Notes: generated from the sequence alone by a model not told the origin. A stretch of 64,000 nt of DNA from Rhodobacter sp. (GCA_027489175.1 JAIYAE010000017.1:34840-98839), one strand, 5' to 3'; shown: positions 32,319 to 42,548, numbered from the stretch's first letter. Made by a program: numbers and translations.

Positions 32319-33280
32319 CCCCGCAATCGGCGACGGTGCAGAACACCCGCCTTGGCATCTGGCTGATGATCGCCACCAGCATCGTCTTTGCCGCGCAGGA
32401 TGGCATCTCGCGCCATCTGGCCACGAATTACAGCGTCATGATGGTGGTGATGATCCGCTTCTGGGTCTTTGCCATCTTCGTGGTCGCCTTGGCTGCGGTC
32501 AGCACGGGCGGGCTTCGGGCGGCGGCGAAAAGCCATTACCCGTGGGTACAGCTGGCCCGCGGGGTAATCCTGGTGGCCGAGATCTGCGTGATGGTCGTGG
32601 GCTTCGTGAAGCTGGGTCTGATCGAGGCGCATGCGGTCTTTACCTGCTACCCTTTGCTGATCGCCGCCCTTTCGGGCCCGATCCTGGGCGAAAAGGTCGG
32701 CTGGCGGCGCTGGACAGCGATCCTTGTCGGCTTTGCCGGGGTGCTTATCATCCTGCAGCCGGGCTTTGCGGTCTTTTCGCCTTGGGCCTTGGTGCCGCTG
32801 CTGGCCGCGCTGATGTTTGCGCTTTACGGGCTTTTGACCCGCTTCGTCGCGCGGAAGGACTGCGCGCCGGTCAGCTTTTTCTGGACCGGCGTCGTCGGCG
32901 CGATCGCGATGACGCCTTTCGGCCTGGCAACCTGGACTTGGATGACCCCCACCGACTGGGCCTGGATGGCCACCCTGTGCTGCACCGCCGTCCTGGGCCA
33001 CTGGCTCTTGATCCGCGCCTATGCGGTGGCCGAGGCCTCGGCCATCCAGCCCTTCGCCTATCTGCAACTGGTCTTCGCCTCGACCATCGGGCTTTTCGTC
33101 TTTGGCGAAGTGCTGCGGATCAATGTCGTCGTCGGGGCCGGCATCGTCGTGGCGGCCGGGGTATTCACCCTTTGGCGCCAGCGGGTGCGGGAAAAGGCGG
33201 CAGAGCGCGCCGGTCAAAGCACCGGACAGGAGCGGCGGATCGCGGCCCCTGAGCCAGAAAGCGTGAACTCCGTCCGATAG
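32315..33280 (+). CDS. DMT (EamA) transporter, second of a tandem pair
   Basis: The 321-residue membrane protein has ten hydrophobic segments and is a paralog of its upstream neighbour. It carries a hydrophilic C-terminal tail of about 30 residues. The pair probably arose by tandem duplication and may act together. Its 3' end overlaps the convergent gene at 33214 by 67 bases. Confidence 0.85.
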   Translation: MTPQSATVQNTRLGIWLMIATSIVFAAQDGISRHLATNYSVMMVVMIRFWVFAIFVVALAAVSTGGLRAAAKSHYPWVQLARGVILVAEICVMVVGFVKLGLIEAHAVFTCYPLLIAALSGPILGEKVGWRRWTAILVGFAGVLIILQPGFAVFSPWALVPLLAALMFALYGLLTRFVARKDCAPVSFFWTGVVGAIAMTPFGLATWTWMTPTDWAWMATLCCTAVLGHWLLIRAYAVAEASAIQPFAYLQLVFASTIGLFVFGEVLRINVVVGAGIVVAAGVFTLWRQRVREKAAERAGQSTGQERRIAAPEPESVNSVR

Positions 33281-33732
33281 GTCTCGCCGCCCTCGACATA
33301 GGTACCAGGCATCTCCAGCCGGATCGTCCCACGCTGCCTGATCTCGGTCGCAATGACCGCTGGAACATCCGCCCAGAATGCCCCTTGCACAAAGCTGAAG
33401 CCACCAAGGTCATGCTCCGTCGGATCGTCGTCGAAGGTCACGATGAACCGGTTTCCCTGCGCTTCCACGGGAAGGAAGGTCGGCTCCGGCCCGGGGTTGA
33501 TCTTTAGTGTCCACTCGTAGCCCAACGCGGCGTTGCCGGTCCAACGGCACTGAAGAAACAGTCGTTCGCCCCGGGCGCTGTCGACATAGGCAAAAGGAAT
33601 GCCCCCCGCATCCGGCCCGACCTGCACCGGCCGCGACCCGCCGCTGTCCGCCAGATACATCATCTTCCAGCCCTCGGCCAAAGCCAGGGACGGGGCGGCA
33701 AGACAGATCAGTGTCACGGCCAGCAGACGCAT
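33214..33732 (-). CDS. Secreted protein of unknown function
   Basis: The 172-residue protein has a signal peptide (LLAVTLICLAAPSLALA) and a beta-rich mature part. Landmarks are GWKMMYLADSGGSRPV, CRWTGNAALGYEWTLKINPG and an ending with RRSCPVL; the two cysteines could form a disulfide. I do not recognise the family. It overlaps the transporter gene tail by 67 bases and is divergent from gpmI. Confidence 0.75.
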   Translation of the reverse strand: MRLLAVTLICLAAPSLALAEGWKMMYLADSGGSRPVQVGPDAGGIPFAYVDSARGERLFLQCRWTGNAALGYEWTLKINPGPEPTFLPVEAQGNRFIVTFDDDPTEHDLGGFSFVQGAFWADVPAVIATEIRQRGTIRLEMPGTYVEGGETYRTEFTLSGSGAAIRRSCPVL

Positions 33733-33917
33733 CGGGCAAGCCTTTCAGGTGGGGTGCGGGCAACACTGTCTGGTCTGACGGCACCGGAAAAGTAGGCATT
33801 TCCTTATTCCGTCCCGCCTTAGCGATGAGCAAGCGCCAGCAATACGAAGAGCGGTCCCGGTTGCCCCCTTCCCCGGCAAGGCGTAAACCTCTGGCGGAAG
33901 CCAGAAGGAACCTGCCC

Positions 33918-35447
33918 ATGACCGCCCAAAACTCGGGCCCGAAACCCGTCGTCCTGTGCATTCTTGACGGCTGGGGCATCGGCCCGAACCCGGAAACCAG
34001 CGCCCCGGCACAGGCGCGGGTGCCGACGTTCAACCATCTCTGGGCCTCTTGCCCGCATGCCACGCTGACGACCTTCGGCCCCGACGTGGGCCTGCCCACC
34101 GGCCAGATGGGCAACTCCGAAGTGGGTCACACCAACATCGGCGCGGGCCGCGTGGTGGCGATGGACCTTGGCGCGATTGACCTGTCGGTCGAGGATGGCA
34201 GCTTCGCAAAAAACCCCGCGATCCTTGACTTTGCCGCCAAGGTGAAGGCCCGGAGCGGCACGGCGCACTTGATCGGCGTCGTGTCGGATGGCGGGGTGCA
34301 TGGCCATGTCAACCATATCCTGGCGGCTTGCCGCGCCATCACCGCACAGGGCGTGCCGGTCGCACTTCATGCCATCACCGATGGGCGCGATGTGTCGCCC
34401 TCTTCGGCCCAGGGGTATGTCACGGCCCTGGTGCAGGGCCTGCCCTACGGCGCCAGCATCGCCACCGTGACCGGGCGCTACTGGGCAATGGACCGCGACA
34501 ACCGGTGGGAGCGCGTGTCCCGCGCCTTTGAGGGGATCGTGCATGCCAAGGGTGAGGCCGCGCCAAACCCGATCACCGCGATCTCGAACTCCTACGCCAA
34601 GGCGGAAACCGACGAATTCCTCGCCCCCACGGTGATCGACGGCTATCACGGGGCCAAGGATGGCGATGGCATCTTCTGCCTCAACTTCCGCGCTGACCGC
34701 GCGCGCGAGATTCTCGCCGCCCTGGGCGACCCCGGCTTCACCGCCTTTGACACCGGCACCCGGCCCACATGGTCGGCCATGCTGGGGATGGTCGAATATT
34801 CGGATGCCCATAACGCCTATATGGCCACCGCCTTTCCCAAGCGGGTGCTGGTCAATACCCTTGGTGAATGGGTCTCGATGCATGGCCGCACCCAGTTCCG
34901 GCTGGCCGAGACCGAGAAATACCCCCACGTCACCTTCTTCCTGAACGGCGGGCGCGAAACCCCCTATCCCGGCGAAGACCGCGCCATGCCGCTGTCGCCC
35001 AAGGTCGCGACCTACGACCTGCAGCCGGAAATGAGCGCACCCGAAGTGGCAGACCGTCTGGTCGAGGCGATCCGCCATGGCTATGACCTGATCGTCGTCA
35101 ACTTCGCCAATCCCGACATGGTCGGCCATACCGGTAGCCTGCCTGCCGCGATCCTGGCCTGCGAGGCGGTGGACCGTGGCCTTGCCCGGGCGCTCGATGC
35201 GCTGACCGCGCGGGGTGGGGCCATGCTGATCTGCGCCGACCACGGCAATTGCGAAGTGATGGTTGATCCGGTCACCGGCGGCCCGCACACCGCGCATACG
35301 ACGAACCCCGTGCCGGTGATCCTGGTCGGTGGCCCGCCCGGCGCGCGGTTGCGCGATGGCCGGCTCTCGGACATCGCCCCCACGCTCTTGCAACTGATGG
35401 GCCTGCCGCAACCGGTCGAGATGACGGGGGGCACGCTGATCACATGA
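33918..35447 (+). CDS. gpmI: 2,3-bisphosphoglycerate-independent phosphoglycerate mutase
   Basis: The 509-residue Mn-dependent enzyme interconverts 3- and 2-phosphoglycerate. It shows LCILDGWGIG (metal Asp17), PTGQMGNSEVGH (phospho-serine Ser67), DGRDVSPSS, NFRADRAR, and the second metal site in NPDMVGHTG and CADHGNCE. ATG at 33918 has AAGGA upstream. It overlaps the envC-like gene by ATGA and heads a run of four genes read the same way. Confidence 0.95.
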   Translation: MTAQNSGPKPVVLCILDGWGIGPNPETSAPAQARVPTFNHLWASCPHATLTTFGPDVGLPTGQMGNSEVGHTNIGAGRVVAMDLGAIDLSVEDGSFAKNPAILDFAAKVKARSGTAHLIGVVSDGGVHGHVNHILAACRAITAQGVPVALHAITDGRDVSPSSAQGYVTALVQGLPYGASIATVTGRYWAMDRDNRWERVSRAFEGIVHAKGEAAPNPITAISNSYAKAETDEFLAPTVIDGYHGAKDGDGIFCLNFRADRAREILAALGDPGFTAFDTGTRPTWSAMLGMVEYSDAHNAYMATAFPKRVLVNTLGEWVSMHGRTQFRLAETEKYPHVTFFLNGGRETPYPGEDRAMPLSPKVATYDLQPEMSAPEVADRLVEAIRHGYDLIVVNFANPDMVGHTGSLPAAILACEAVDRGLARALDALTARGGAMLICADHGNCEVMVDPVTGGPHTAHTTNPVPVILVGGPPGARLRDGRLSDIAPTLLQLMGLPQPVEMTGGTLIT

Positions 35448-36583
35448 TCCGCGCCGCCGTCCTTTGCCTTTTACTGGCATCGCCCGCCCCGGCGCAAGGC
35501 GTGGCCGAACAGGCGGCCGCCGCTGCGGCCGATCTGCAGGCCGCCGTGACAGCACTTGAAACGGCGGTCGAGGCGCGGGATCGCGTCAGCGCCCTCTCCC
35601 GGACGATCCGCGCGTATGAAGATGGCCTTGCCGCCCTGCGCGCGGCGCTGCGGCAGGCATCCTTGCGAGAGGCAAGCCTCACCCGACAGTTCGACGCCAA
35701 GCGCGACAGCATCGGCCGTTTGCTGGGCGTGCTGGCCACGATGGAGGCGAACCCCGGGCCACTTCTGCTTTTGCATCCCGACGGGGCCCTGGGGACGGCC
35801 CGGTCGGGCATGGTCATGGCCGATGTCACCCCCGCCCTGCAGGCCGAGGCGACCGCCCTCCGCGCCGAGTTGCAAGAGCTTGCCGATCTGCGCGCGCTGC
35901 AGGTTTCCGCCGGGCAGACGCTGGCCGATGGGCTTGCCGCCGCCCAGGCTGCGCGGACTGACCTGTCGCAAGCCATCTCGGACCGGGTCGATCTGCCCCG
36001 CCGCTTCCTTGATGACCCCGAAGCCTTGCGCCTTCTGGTGGAAGGCGCGGACACGCTTGATGCCTTTGCCGCGGGCCTTTCGCCCGATACCACCAGCACC
36101 ACCAGCTTTGCCGCCGCCAAGGGCACACTGCCCCTGCCCGTCCTTGGCCGCACCCTGCGCCTGCCCGGTGAGGCTGACGCCACCGGCACCCGCCGCCCGG
36201 GGCTGACGCTGGCCACCGGCCCCCGCGCGCTGGTCACTGCCCCCTGGCCCGCCACCATCCGCTACCGGGGTCCGCTCTTGGACTACGGAAATGTGATGAT
36301 ACTCGAACCCGGAGACGGCTATCTACTGGTTCTGGCAGGACTGGATGTCCTTTACGGCGAGGTTGGGGAAGTCGTGGCGGCAGATGCCCCACTTGGACTG
36401 ATGGGCGGGGCCGAGGCCGCGTCGGCAGAATTCCTGACTGCGCTGGCAGAAGGGTCTGGCGGGCGGGTGACGGAAACGCTCTATATGGAACTCAGACAAG
36501 GTGCCGAAGCTCTGGACCCGACGCCGTGGTTCAAGGGCACTGGCCGAACAGTGGCCGACACAGAGGCCGAAACAAAGGACTGA
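35444..36583 (+). CDS. EnvC-like murein hydrolase activator (degenerate M23)
   Basis: The 379-residue protein has a signal peptide and a long N-terminal coiled coil (about 20-215) rich in Ala, Leu, Arg and Glu. The C-terminal LytM fold lacks the zinc His residues: LDYGNVMILEPGDGYLLVLAG, GEVGEVVAADAPLGLMGG, LYMELRQGAEALDPTPWF. EnvC proteins of this type activate amidases at the septum rather than cutting peptidoglycan. It lies between gpmI and ctpA, with a 4-base overlap and a 6-base gap, an arrangement common in alphaproteobacteria. Confidence 0.9.
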   Translation: MIRAAVLCLLLASPAPAQGVAEQAAAAAADLQAAVTALETAVEARDRVSALSRTIRAYEDGLAALRAALRQASLREASLTRQFDAKRDSIGRLLGVLATMEANPGPLLLLHPDGALGTARSGMVMADVTPALQAEATALRAELQELADLRALQVSAGQTLADGLAAAQAARTDLSQAISDRVDLPRRFLDDPEALRLLVEGADTLDAFAAGLSPDTTSTTSFAAAKGTLPLPVLGRTLRLPGEADATGTRRPGLTLATGPRALVTAPWPATIRYRGPLLDYGNVMILEPGDGYLLVLAGLDVLYGEVGEVVAADAPLGLMGGAEAASAEFLTALAEGSGGRVTETLYMELRQGAEALDPTPWFKGTGRTVADTEAETKD

Positions 36584-36589
36584 CGTCTT

Positions 36590-37936
36590 ATGAAAAAGTT
36601 CATGATGGCCGCGCTGATCGGCACCGTGTCCGGGATCGCCCTGACCACGCAGGTCGCTGGCCCCCTGATCGCACAGGAAGCCGGCAACGACACTTCGGTC
36701 TACGAACAGCTGGACCTTTTCGGTGACATCTTCGAACGCATCCGCAGCCAGTATGTCGAGGAGGTCTCGACCGAAGACCTCGTCACCGCCGCGATCAACG
36801 GGATGCTCACCTCGCTTGACCCGCACTCCGGTTACTTGTCGGCCAAGGACTTTGACGACATGCGGGTGCAGACCCGTGGCGAATTCGGCGGCCTCGGGAT
36901 CGAGGTGACGCAGGAAGAAGGCTTCATCAAGGTCATCTCGCCGATGGACGGCACCCCCGCCGCCAAGGCCGGGATCCTGGCCGGTGACTTCATCACCCAC
37001 GTCGACGGCGAATCCGTCCTGGGTCTGGTGCTGGACGACGCGGTTGAAAAGATGCGCGGGCCGATCGGGTCGGAAATCATCATCACCGTGGTCCGCGAAG
37101 GCACGCCCGAACCCTTCGACGTGTCGATCATCCGCGACACCATCAAGCTGACCGCCGTGCGCGGCCGCGTTGTCGGCAATACCGTCGTCCTGCGGATCAC
37201 CACCTTCAACGACCAGACCACCAGCGGCATGATCGAAGCCCTGAACAAAGGTGTTGAAGAGCTTGGCGGCATGGAAAACATGGACGGCGTCGTCCTTGAT
37301 CTGCGCAACAACCCCGGCGGCCTGCTGACCGAATCGATCACCGTGTCGGATGCCTTCCTGGAAAAGGGCGAGATTGTCTCCACCCGCGGCCGTCAGCCGG
37401 GCAGCGGCGAACGCTACAATGCCGAACCGGGCGACCTGATCGGCGGCAAGCCGATTGTCCTTCTGATCAACGGCGGCTCGGCCTCGGCTTCGGAAATCGT
37501 GGCCGGCGCGCTGCAGGACCACCGCCGCGCCATCGTGGTCGGCACCAAAAGCTTCGGCAAAGGCTCGGTGCAGACGCTGATCCCGCTGCGGGGCGACGGG
37601 GCCATGCGCCTGACCACCGCGCGCTACTACACGCCCTCGGGCCGTTCGATCCAGGCGCTTGGCATCTCGCCCGACATCGTGGTGAACCAGCCGCCGCCAG
37701 TCCCCGTGGTGGAAGGTGAGGAAGACACGCCCGCTTCGGCCGTCCGCAACCGCTCCGAGGCTGACCTGCGTGGCGCCATCACCAACGATTCGATGACCGA
37801 TGAAGAAAAGCGCCTGTACGAGGAAGAACTCGCCCGCGCCGAGGAATCGGCCAAGCTGCGCGATGAAGATTACCAGCTGGCCTATGCCGTCGACATCATC
37901 AAGGGCCTGACCGCCATCGCCCCCGACCAACCGTAA
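36590..37936 (+). CDS. ctpA: Carboxy-terminal processing peptidase (S41)
   Basis: The 448-residue protein has an N-terminal signal or anchor, then a PDZ domain (about 95-170, [19 protein letters not shown]). The S41 core contains [11 protein letters not shown], the catalytic Ser299 in [11 protein letters not shown] and Lys324 in [10 protein letters not shown]. These are spaced 25 residues apart as in Prc. It is a periplasmic protease acting on C-termini, often with cell-wall hydrolases as substrates, which fits its place after an envC-like gene. Confidence 0.95.
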   Translation: MKKFMMAALIGTVSGIALTTQVAGPLIAQEAGNDTSVYEQLDLFGDIFERIRSQYVEEVSTEDLVTAAINGMLTSLDPHSGYLSAKDFDDMRVQTRGEFGGLGIEVTQEEGFIKVISPMDGTPAAKAGILAGDFITHVDGESVLGLVLDDAVEKMRGPIGSEIIITVVREGTPEPFDVSIIRDTIKLTAVRGRVVGNTVVLRITTFNDQTTSGMIEALNKGVEELGGMENMDGVVLDLRNNPGGLLTESITVSDAFLEKGEIVSTRGRQPGSGERYNAEPGDLIGGKPIVLLINGGSASASEIVAGALQDHRRAIVVGTKSFGKGSVQTLIPLRGDGAMRLTTARYYTPSGRSIQALGISPDIVVNQPPPVPVVEGEEDTPASAVRNRSEADLRGAITNDSMTDEEKRLYEEELARAEESAKLRDEDYQLAYAVDIIKGLTAIAPDQP

Positions 37937-37971
37937 GGAGTGCGGGCGGGGCCACCGCCCGCCCGATCCCC

Positions 37972-38475
37972 ATGTCCGATACCCCGCCAAATCCTGTCAT
38001 CGATCCCGAAAGCCTGCCCTACCGGCCTTGCGCCGGTGTCGTCCTGATTGATGCCCGTGGCATGGTCTTTGCGGGCCAAAGGCTCGACAGCTCCTCGCCC
38101 GCCTGGCAGATGCCGCAAGGGGGCATCGACAAGGGCGAAACTCCGAAAGCTGCCGCCTACCGCGAGCTTTGGGAAGAAACCGGCGTCACGCGTGACCTTG
38201 TGGACCCCATCGCCAAGACCCATGGCTGGGTGACCTATGACCTGCCGCCCGATCTGCTGGGCAAGGTCTGGGGCGGCAAGTATCGCGGGCAAAAGCAGAA
38301 GTGGTTCCTGTTCCGCTTCAAGGGCCAGGACCGCGACATCAAGATCGCCACCGAACACCCCGAGTTTTCGACCTGGCGCTGGATTCTGGCGGACGAAATG
38401 CTGGATACCATCGTCCCCTTCAAACGCGCGGTCTATGCCGAGGTCATCCGCAGCTTCCGCGCCTATCTGGCCTGA
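37972..38475 (+). CDS. rppH: RNA pyrophosphohydrolase (Nudix)
   Basis: The 167-residue protein has a canonical Nudix box at residues 50-72 ([20 protein letters not shown]). The RppH-specific [17 protein letters not shown] follows. It removes pyrophosphate from mRNA 5' ends and triggers decay. It lies 35 bases after ctpA and is probably the last gene of the gpmI unit. Confidence 0.93.
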   Translation: MSDTPPNPVIDPESLPYRPCAGVVLIDARGMVFAGQRLDSSSPAWQMPQGGIDKGETPKAAAYRELWEETGVTRDLVDPIAKTHGWVTYDLPPDLLGKVWGGKYRGQKQKWFLFRFKGQDRDIKIATEHPEFSTWRWILADEMLDTIVPFKRAVYAEVIRSFRAYLA

Positions 38476-38781
38476 TCGCTCCATCCTCGTTCAACTGCAT
38501 CTCCTCGTCGGCAGCCCTGCACGATGATCGACACAGTCATCGACCAGCCTCCCCAGGTCGACCCACACCCGGCGTCCCGCCCCGGACACCCCCGCCGGAA
38601 AATCCGTCCCGCCCCTTGCCGCAGCGCAGAACCGTGGCCCATCTCTGCCACATCCCTTGCGATTTCCGCCTTATCTCCTTGCCAAAACTCCGGCATCGCT
38701 TGAATTCCGCCCCGTTCCCGCGCTACGGACCCGCGCAACTGCGGCCCCCGCACTTTGCCCCGTACCCTGAAGGTCAACCCG
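38476..38781. other. 306-base gap between rppH and sat-cysC, no gene seen
   Basis: No coding frame, riboswitch fold or repeat was recognised. AAGG at 38770-38773 serves the sat start. A promoter is expected here, but no convincing -35/-10 pair could be chosen. Confidence 0.4.
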
Positions 38782-40488
38782 ATGTCCCTGCCGAACCACG
38801 CCCCGATCCCTGAACTTTACGTCTCCTCCGACTCTGCCCAGAAGCTGAAGATCGAGGCGGGAAACCTGCCGTCATGGGACCTCACCGCCCGTCAGGTCTG
38901 CGACCTTGAGCTTTTGATGAACGGCGGCTTCGCGCCGCTGAAGGGCTTCATGAGTGAGGCGGATTATGACGGTGTCGTCGCCAACATGCGCCTTGCCGAT
39001 GGCACGCTCTGGCCGATGCCGATCACGCTGGACGTGTCCGAGGCCTTTGCCGACAAGGTCGCCCCCGGCCAGGACATCGCCTTGCGCGATCAGGAAGGCG
39101 TGATCCTTGCGATCCTGTCGATCTCGGACAAGTGGGTGCCGAACAAGGCGGTTGAGGCCGAACATGTCTTCGGCGCCGATGACCTTGCACATCCGGCGGT
39201 CAACTACCTGCACAACCAGGCGGGCAAGGTCTACCTTGGCGGCCCGATCATCGGCATCCAGCAGCCTGTGCACTATGACTTCAAGGCCCGCCGCGACACC
39301 CCGAATGAACTTCGCGCCTTCTTCCGCAAGATGGGCTGGCGCAAGATCGTGGCCTTCCAGACCCGCAACCCCCTGCACCGCGCACATCAGGAACTGACCT
39401 TCCGCGCCGCGCGTGAGGCGCAAGCGAACCTTCTGATCCACCCCGTCGTCGGCATGACCAAACCCGGCGACGTCGACCACTTCACCCGCGTCCGCTGCTA
39501 TGAGGCGGTGCTGGACCAGTATCCGGCGCAAACGACCGCCCTTTCCCTCCTCAACCTCGCCATGCGCATGGCTGGGCCTCGTGAGGCTGTCTGGCACGGC
39601 ATCATCCGCAAGAACCACGGCTGCACGCACATGATCGTGGGCCGCGACCACGCAGGCCCCGGCAAGAACTCCGCCGGTCAGGATTTCTACGACCCCTACG
39701 CCGCACAAGAACTCTTCGCCCAGCACGCGGCCGAGATCGGCATCGAGATGGTCGATTTCAAACACATGGTCTATGTCGCCGAAAAGGCCCAGTACTACCC
39801 CGCGAACGAAGTGCCCGAAGGTTCCACCGTCCTGGATATCTCTGGCACCGAACTCCGCCGCCGCCTGCGCGAAGGGCTGGATATCCCGGAATGGTTCAGC
39901 TTCCCGCAAGTGGTCAGCGAACTTCGCAAGACCTCGCCTGCCCGGTCAAAGCAGGGCTTCACCGTCTTCTTCACCGGCCTGTCCGGCAGCGGCAAATCCA
40001 CCATCGCCAACGCCCTCATGGTCAAGCTGATGGAGATGGGTGGCCGCCCGGTCACGCTCCTCGACGGTGACGTGGTACGCAAGCACCTGTCCTCGGAACT
40101 CGGCTTCTCCAAGGAACACCGCGACCTCAACATCAAGCGCATCGGCTATGTGGCGTCCGAGATCACGAAGAACGGCGGCATCGCGATCTGCGCCCCCATC
40201 GCGCCCTATACCGCCACCCGCCGCGCGGTGCGCGAGATGATCGAGGCTTTCGGCGCCTTCATCGAGGTCCATGTCGCGACCAGCCTGGAAGAGTGCGAAC
40301 GCCGCGACCGCAAGGGCCTGTATAAGCTCGCCCGCGAAGGCAAGATCAAGGAATTCACCGGCATTTCAGACCCCTACGAGGCCCCGACCCAGGCCGAATT
40401 GGTGGTGGACACCGAAAATGTCGATGTTGACCACTGCGCACATCAGGTGCTGCTGAAGCTGGAGCAGATGGGCCTGATCCGCGCCTGA
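38782..40488 (+). CDS. Bifunctional sulfate adenylyltransferase / adenylylsulfate kinase
   Basis: The 568-residue fusion has a single-chain ATP sulfurylase (about 1-385) with the active-site QTRNPLHRAHQE (193-204) and GRDHAGPGK. An APS kinase follows (about 390-568) with P-loop GLSGSGKST (399-407) and LLDGDVVRKHLS. It makes APS and then PAPS from sulfate. ATG at 38782 has AAGG upstream. This sat-cysC fusion order is known in Rhodobacterales and others. No other sulfur genes are adjacent, so use for sulfation or reduction cannot be told. Confidence 0.95.
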   Translation: MSLPNHAPIPELYVSSDSAQKLKIEAGNLPSWDLTARQVCDLELLMNGGFAPLKGFMSEADYDGVVANMRLADGTLWPMPITLDVSEAFADKVAPGQDIALRDQEGVILAILSISDKWVPNKAVEAEHVFGADDLAHPAVNYLHNQAGKVYLGGPIIGIQQPVHYDFKARRDTPNELRAFFRKMGWRKIVAFQTRNPLHRAHQELTFRAAREAQANLLIHPVVGMTKPGDVDHFTRVRCYEAVLDQYPAQTTALSLLNLAMRMAGPREAVWHGIIRKNHGCTHMIVGRDHAGPGKNSAGQDFYDPYAAQELFAQHAAEIGIEMVDFKHMVYVAEKAQYYPANEVPEGSTVLDISGTELRRRLREGLDIPEWFSFPQVVSELRKTSPARSKQGFTVFFTGLSGSGKSTIANALMVKLMEMGGRPVTLLDGDVVRKHLSSELGFSKEHRDLNIKRIGYVASEITKNGGIAICAPIAPYTATRRAVREMIEAFGAFIEVHVATSLEECERRDRKGLYKLAREGKIKEFTGISDPYEAPTQAELVVDTENVDVDHCAHQVLLKLEQMGLIRA

Positions 40489-40509
40489 CCTGACGAAAGG
40501 CCCTGCAAC

Positions 40510-40902
40510 ATGCGCTTGTCCCTTGGCTTTCTGGCCCTGCTTGCCAGTGCCGCCCCGGCCGTGGCCGAGGGGTGGCTGTCGCCAGAGGCGTTTCAGGCGC
40601 AGGTTGCAGGCAAGGCCACCATCGTCACCGATGCCTTAGGCGACAGGTTCGGCACCGAACATTTCCTGCCGGACCGCCGGGTGATCTGGCAATACTCGGC
40701 AGACAAAAGCTGCCTTTTCGGCACCTGGACCCCGCGCCGCGACACGATCTGTTACAGCTATGACGGCGGGTTGGAGAATTGTCTGCGCTACAGGCCGGAT
40801 GGCACCGGCCTGACCGGTGTCGAATGGAATGACGGGATCGAAGGCGAAACCTACCGCCTGAAAATCATTGACGCCCCGCCCCCCAACTGCCCCGGCAGTT
40901 GA
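40510..40902 (+). CDS. Small secreted protein of unknown function
   Basis: The 130-residue protein has a signal peptide (LSLGFLALLASAAPAVA). The mature part has four cysteines and aromatic strands (RVIWQYSADKSCLFGTW, CYSYDGGLENCLRY), suggesting a small disulfide-bonded beta domain. It begins 21 bases after sat-cysC with GAAAGG upstream. I do not recognise the family. Confidence 0.75.
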   Translation: MRLSLGFLALLASAAPAVAEGWLSPEAFQAQVAGKATIVTDALGDRFGTEHFLPDRRVIWQYSADKSCLFGTWTPRRDTICYSYDGGLENCLRYRPDGTGLTGVEWNDGIEGETYRLKIIDAPPPNCPGS

Positions 40903-40914
40903 CGGCCGTCCCGG

Positions 40915-41142
40915 TCAGTGAACGCTGACCGGGGTAAAGTCATGCTCACGCGCCAGATGGAAGGCCAGCCTGCGGTCAGCGACCAGGGCAAGCTGCCGGC
41001 CGTCTGCACCATTGACCGAATAGATCGTGGCCAGCCCCTGGATCTGGGCCTGTACCTCATCCGGCAGATCCTCAACCGCGACTTCGCGGACATAGACGAT
41101 CCGGTCGCCCGATTGCGGCAGTCCGTTGAAAATTGCGTTCAT
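40915..41142 (-). CDS. DUF1150 family protein
   Basis: The 75-residue protein with IVYVREVAVEDLP and ALVADRRLAFHLAREHDFTPVSVH matches DUF1150, a small family often encoded behind Hsp20 in Rhodobacterales. It overlaps the hsp20 stop by ATGA. Function unknown. Confidence 0.85.
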   Translation of the reverse strand: MNAIFNGLPQSGDRIVYVREVAVEDLPDEVQAQIQGLATIYSVNGADGRQLALVADRRLAFHLAREHDFTPVSVH

Positions 41143-41567
41143 GTCCGGCCCCTTTCCCCTTGTCCGATGCGAATCGTCTGTACGACCGTGTCCGGCACCT
41201 GACGGCGCAGGTCGATGTGCAGAAGTCCATGCTCCATCGTCGCCCCGGCGACCTCAACCCCGTCGGCCATCACAAAGCTGCGCTGAAACGCGCGCGCCGC
41301 AATGCCCCGATGCAAGAAGACACGCTCCCCGGCATCATCCGCCTGTCGACCGCGCACGACCAGCTGGCGGTCCTCGACCGTGATCGCCAGGTCATCCTCG
41401 CGGAAGCCCGCGACGGCCAGCGTGATCCGGTAGGCGTTTTCCGCCACGGCTTCGATGTTGAAAGGGGGATAGCCCTCGGCCCCGGATTTCGCGGTGCGTT
41501 CGACCAGCCGTTCCAGCTGCTCGAACCCCAAAAGGTAGGGGTGGGCCCCAAAACTCAGTTTCGTCAT
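41139..41567 (-). CDS. Small heat shock protein (Hsp20/alpha-crystallin)
   Basis: The 142-residue protein has an alpha-crystallin domain: YPPFNIEAVAENAYRITLAVAGF, LVVRGRQ, RAFQRSFVM and the G-L-L.I strand ATMEHGLLHIDL. It binds unfolding proteins during heat stress. AAGGA lies upstream of the ATG at 41567. It is cotranscribed with the DUF1150 gene. No clear heat-shock promoter was found in the 225-base divergent gap. Confidence 0.92.
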   Translation of the reverse strand: MTKLSFGAHPYLLGFEQLERLVERTAKSGAEGYPPFNIEAVAENAYRITLAVAGFREDDLAITVEDRQLVVRGRQADDAGERVFLHRGIAARAFQRSFVMADGVEVAGATMEHGLLHIDLRRQVPDTVVQTIRIGQGERGRT

Positions 41568-41792
41568 CAGACATGTCCTTAGGCAAGCGACATTTCGGTG
41601 GGCGGCCCCTCATCCGGGCACCGCACATTTCCAATATGGGGCGGCGCCCCGCGCCCTGCAAGGCCCCGGGAGGGCCGGTTCTTCGTGCCATTTTCGCCCA
41701 ATCTTCCGCAGAAACCTTCACCGCCCGGCCCTGGTTTCCTATATCCTGTGCCAAACGCCCGGACCACAACCGCAGGAATCGAGTCGGCCACC

Positions 41793-42011
41793 ATGAATGC
41801 CCCCTCCGAACTCAGTTTCGAAGAAATGCTCCGCATCAAGCTTGAGGTGCTGCGGCGTGAGCATCGTGATCTTGACCAGGCGATCCACGCGCTGGAGGAA
41901 ACCGGCCGTCCGGACCAGCTGACCCTGCGCCGCCTGAAGAAGCAAAAGCTGTTCCTGAAAGACCAGATCGTAAAGATCGAGGATCAGCTGATCCCCGATA
42001 TCATCGCCTGA
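41793..42011 (+). CDS. YdcH/DUF465 family protein
   Basis: The 72-residue, highly charged helical protein contains LEVLRREHRDLDQAIHALEE and LTLRRLKKQKLFLKDQIVKI, the standard DUF465 pattern. It is probably a short coiled coil. Function unknown. It lies upstream of purE in the same direction. Confidence 0.87.
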   Translation: MNAPSELSFEEMLRIKLEVLRREHRDLDQAIHALEETGRPDQLTLRRLKKQKLFLKDQIVKIEDQLIPDIIA

Positions 42012-42068
42012 CGCTTGCCCCTGTCGGCCAGCCAAGGTAAGCGCCCCCCATCAGCTACGGAGGCGCAT

Positions 42069-42548
42069 ATGTCGGTTCAGGTCGGGATCATCATGGGCTC
42101 GCAAAGCGACTGGCCCACCATGAAAGCCGCCGCCGAGATTCTGGATGAGCTTGGCATCGCTTACGAGACCAAGATCGTCAGCGCCCACCGCACGCCAGAC
42201 CGGCTGTGGGACTATGGCAAGACCGCCGTTACCCGTGGCCTGAAGGTCATCATCGCAGGCGCAGGCGGGGCCGCGCATCTGCCGGGCATGATGGCGTCGA
42301 AAACCCGGCTGCCGGTGATCGGCGTGCCGGTGCAGACCAAGGCGCTGGCCGGGGTCGATTCGCTCTACTCCATCCTGCAGATGCCGAAAGGCTACCCGGT
42401 TGCGACCATGGCCATCGGCGGGGCGGCCAATGCGGGCCTGATGGCCGCCGCGATCCTTGCCCTGTCCGACCCAACCCTCGCCCAGCGCCTGGACGCCTGG
42501 CGCGACGCTCTCTCCGCCTCCATCCCCGAGGAGCCGTCCGATGCTTGA
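42069..42548 (+). CDS. purE: 5-(carboxyamino)imidazole ribonucleotide mutase
   Basis: The 159-residue enzyme shows [38 protein letters not shown] and [18 protein letters not shown], all diagnostic of class I PurE. It moves the carboxyl group of N5-CAIR to give CAIR in purine synthesis. It has a strong GGAGG and overlaps purK by 8 bases. Confidence 0.96.
   Translation: MSVQVGIIMGSQSDWPTMKAAAEILDELGIAYETKIVSAHRTPDRLWDYGKTAVTRGLKVIIAGAGGAAHLPGMMASKTRLPVIGVPVQTKALAGVDSLYSILQMPKGYPVATMAIGGAANAGLMAAAILALSDPTLAQRLDAWRDALSASIPEEPSDA

Noticed and set aside
33819..35555. 578-codon frame antisense to gpmI
   Set aside because: gpmI is unmistakable on the other strand; the antisense product is His/Gly/Arg-rich and without motifs.
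38476..38781. Riboswitch or attenuator upstream of sat-cysC
   Set aside because: No SAM, SAH or other known sulfur-related fold could be traced in the sequence.
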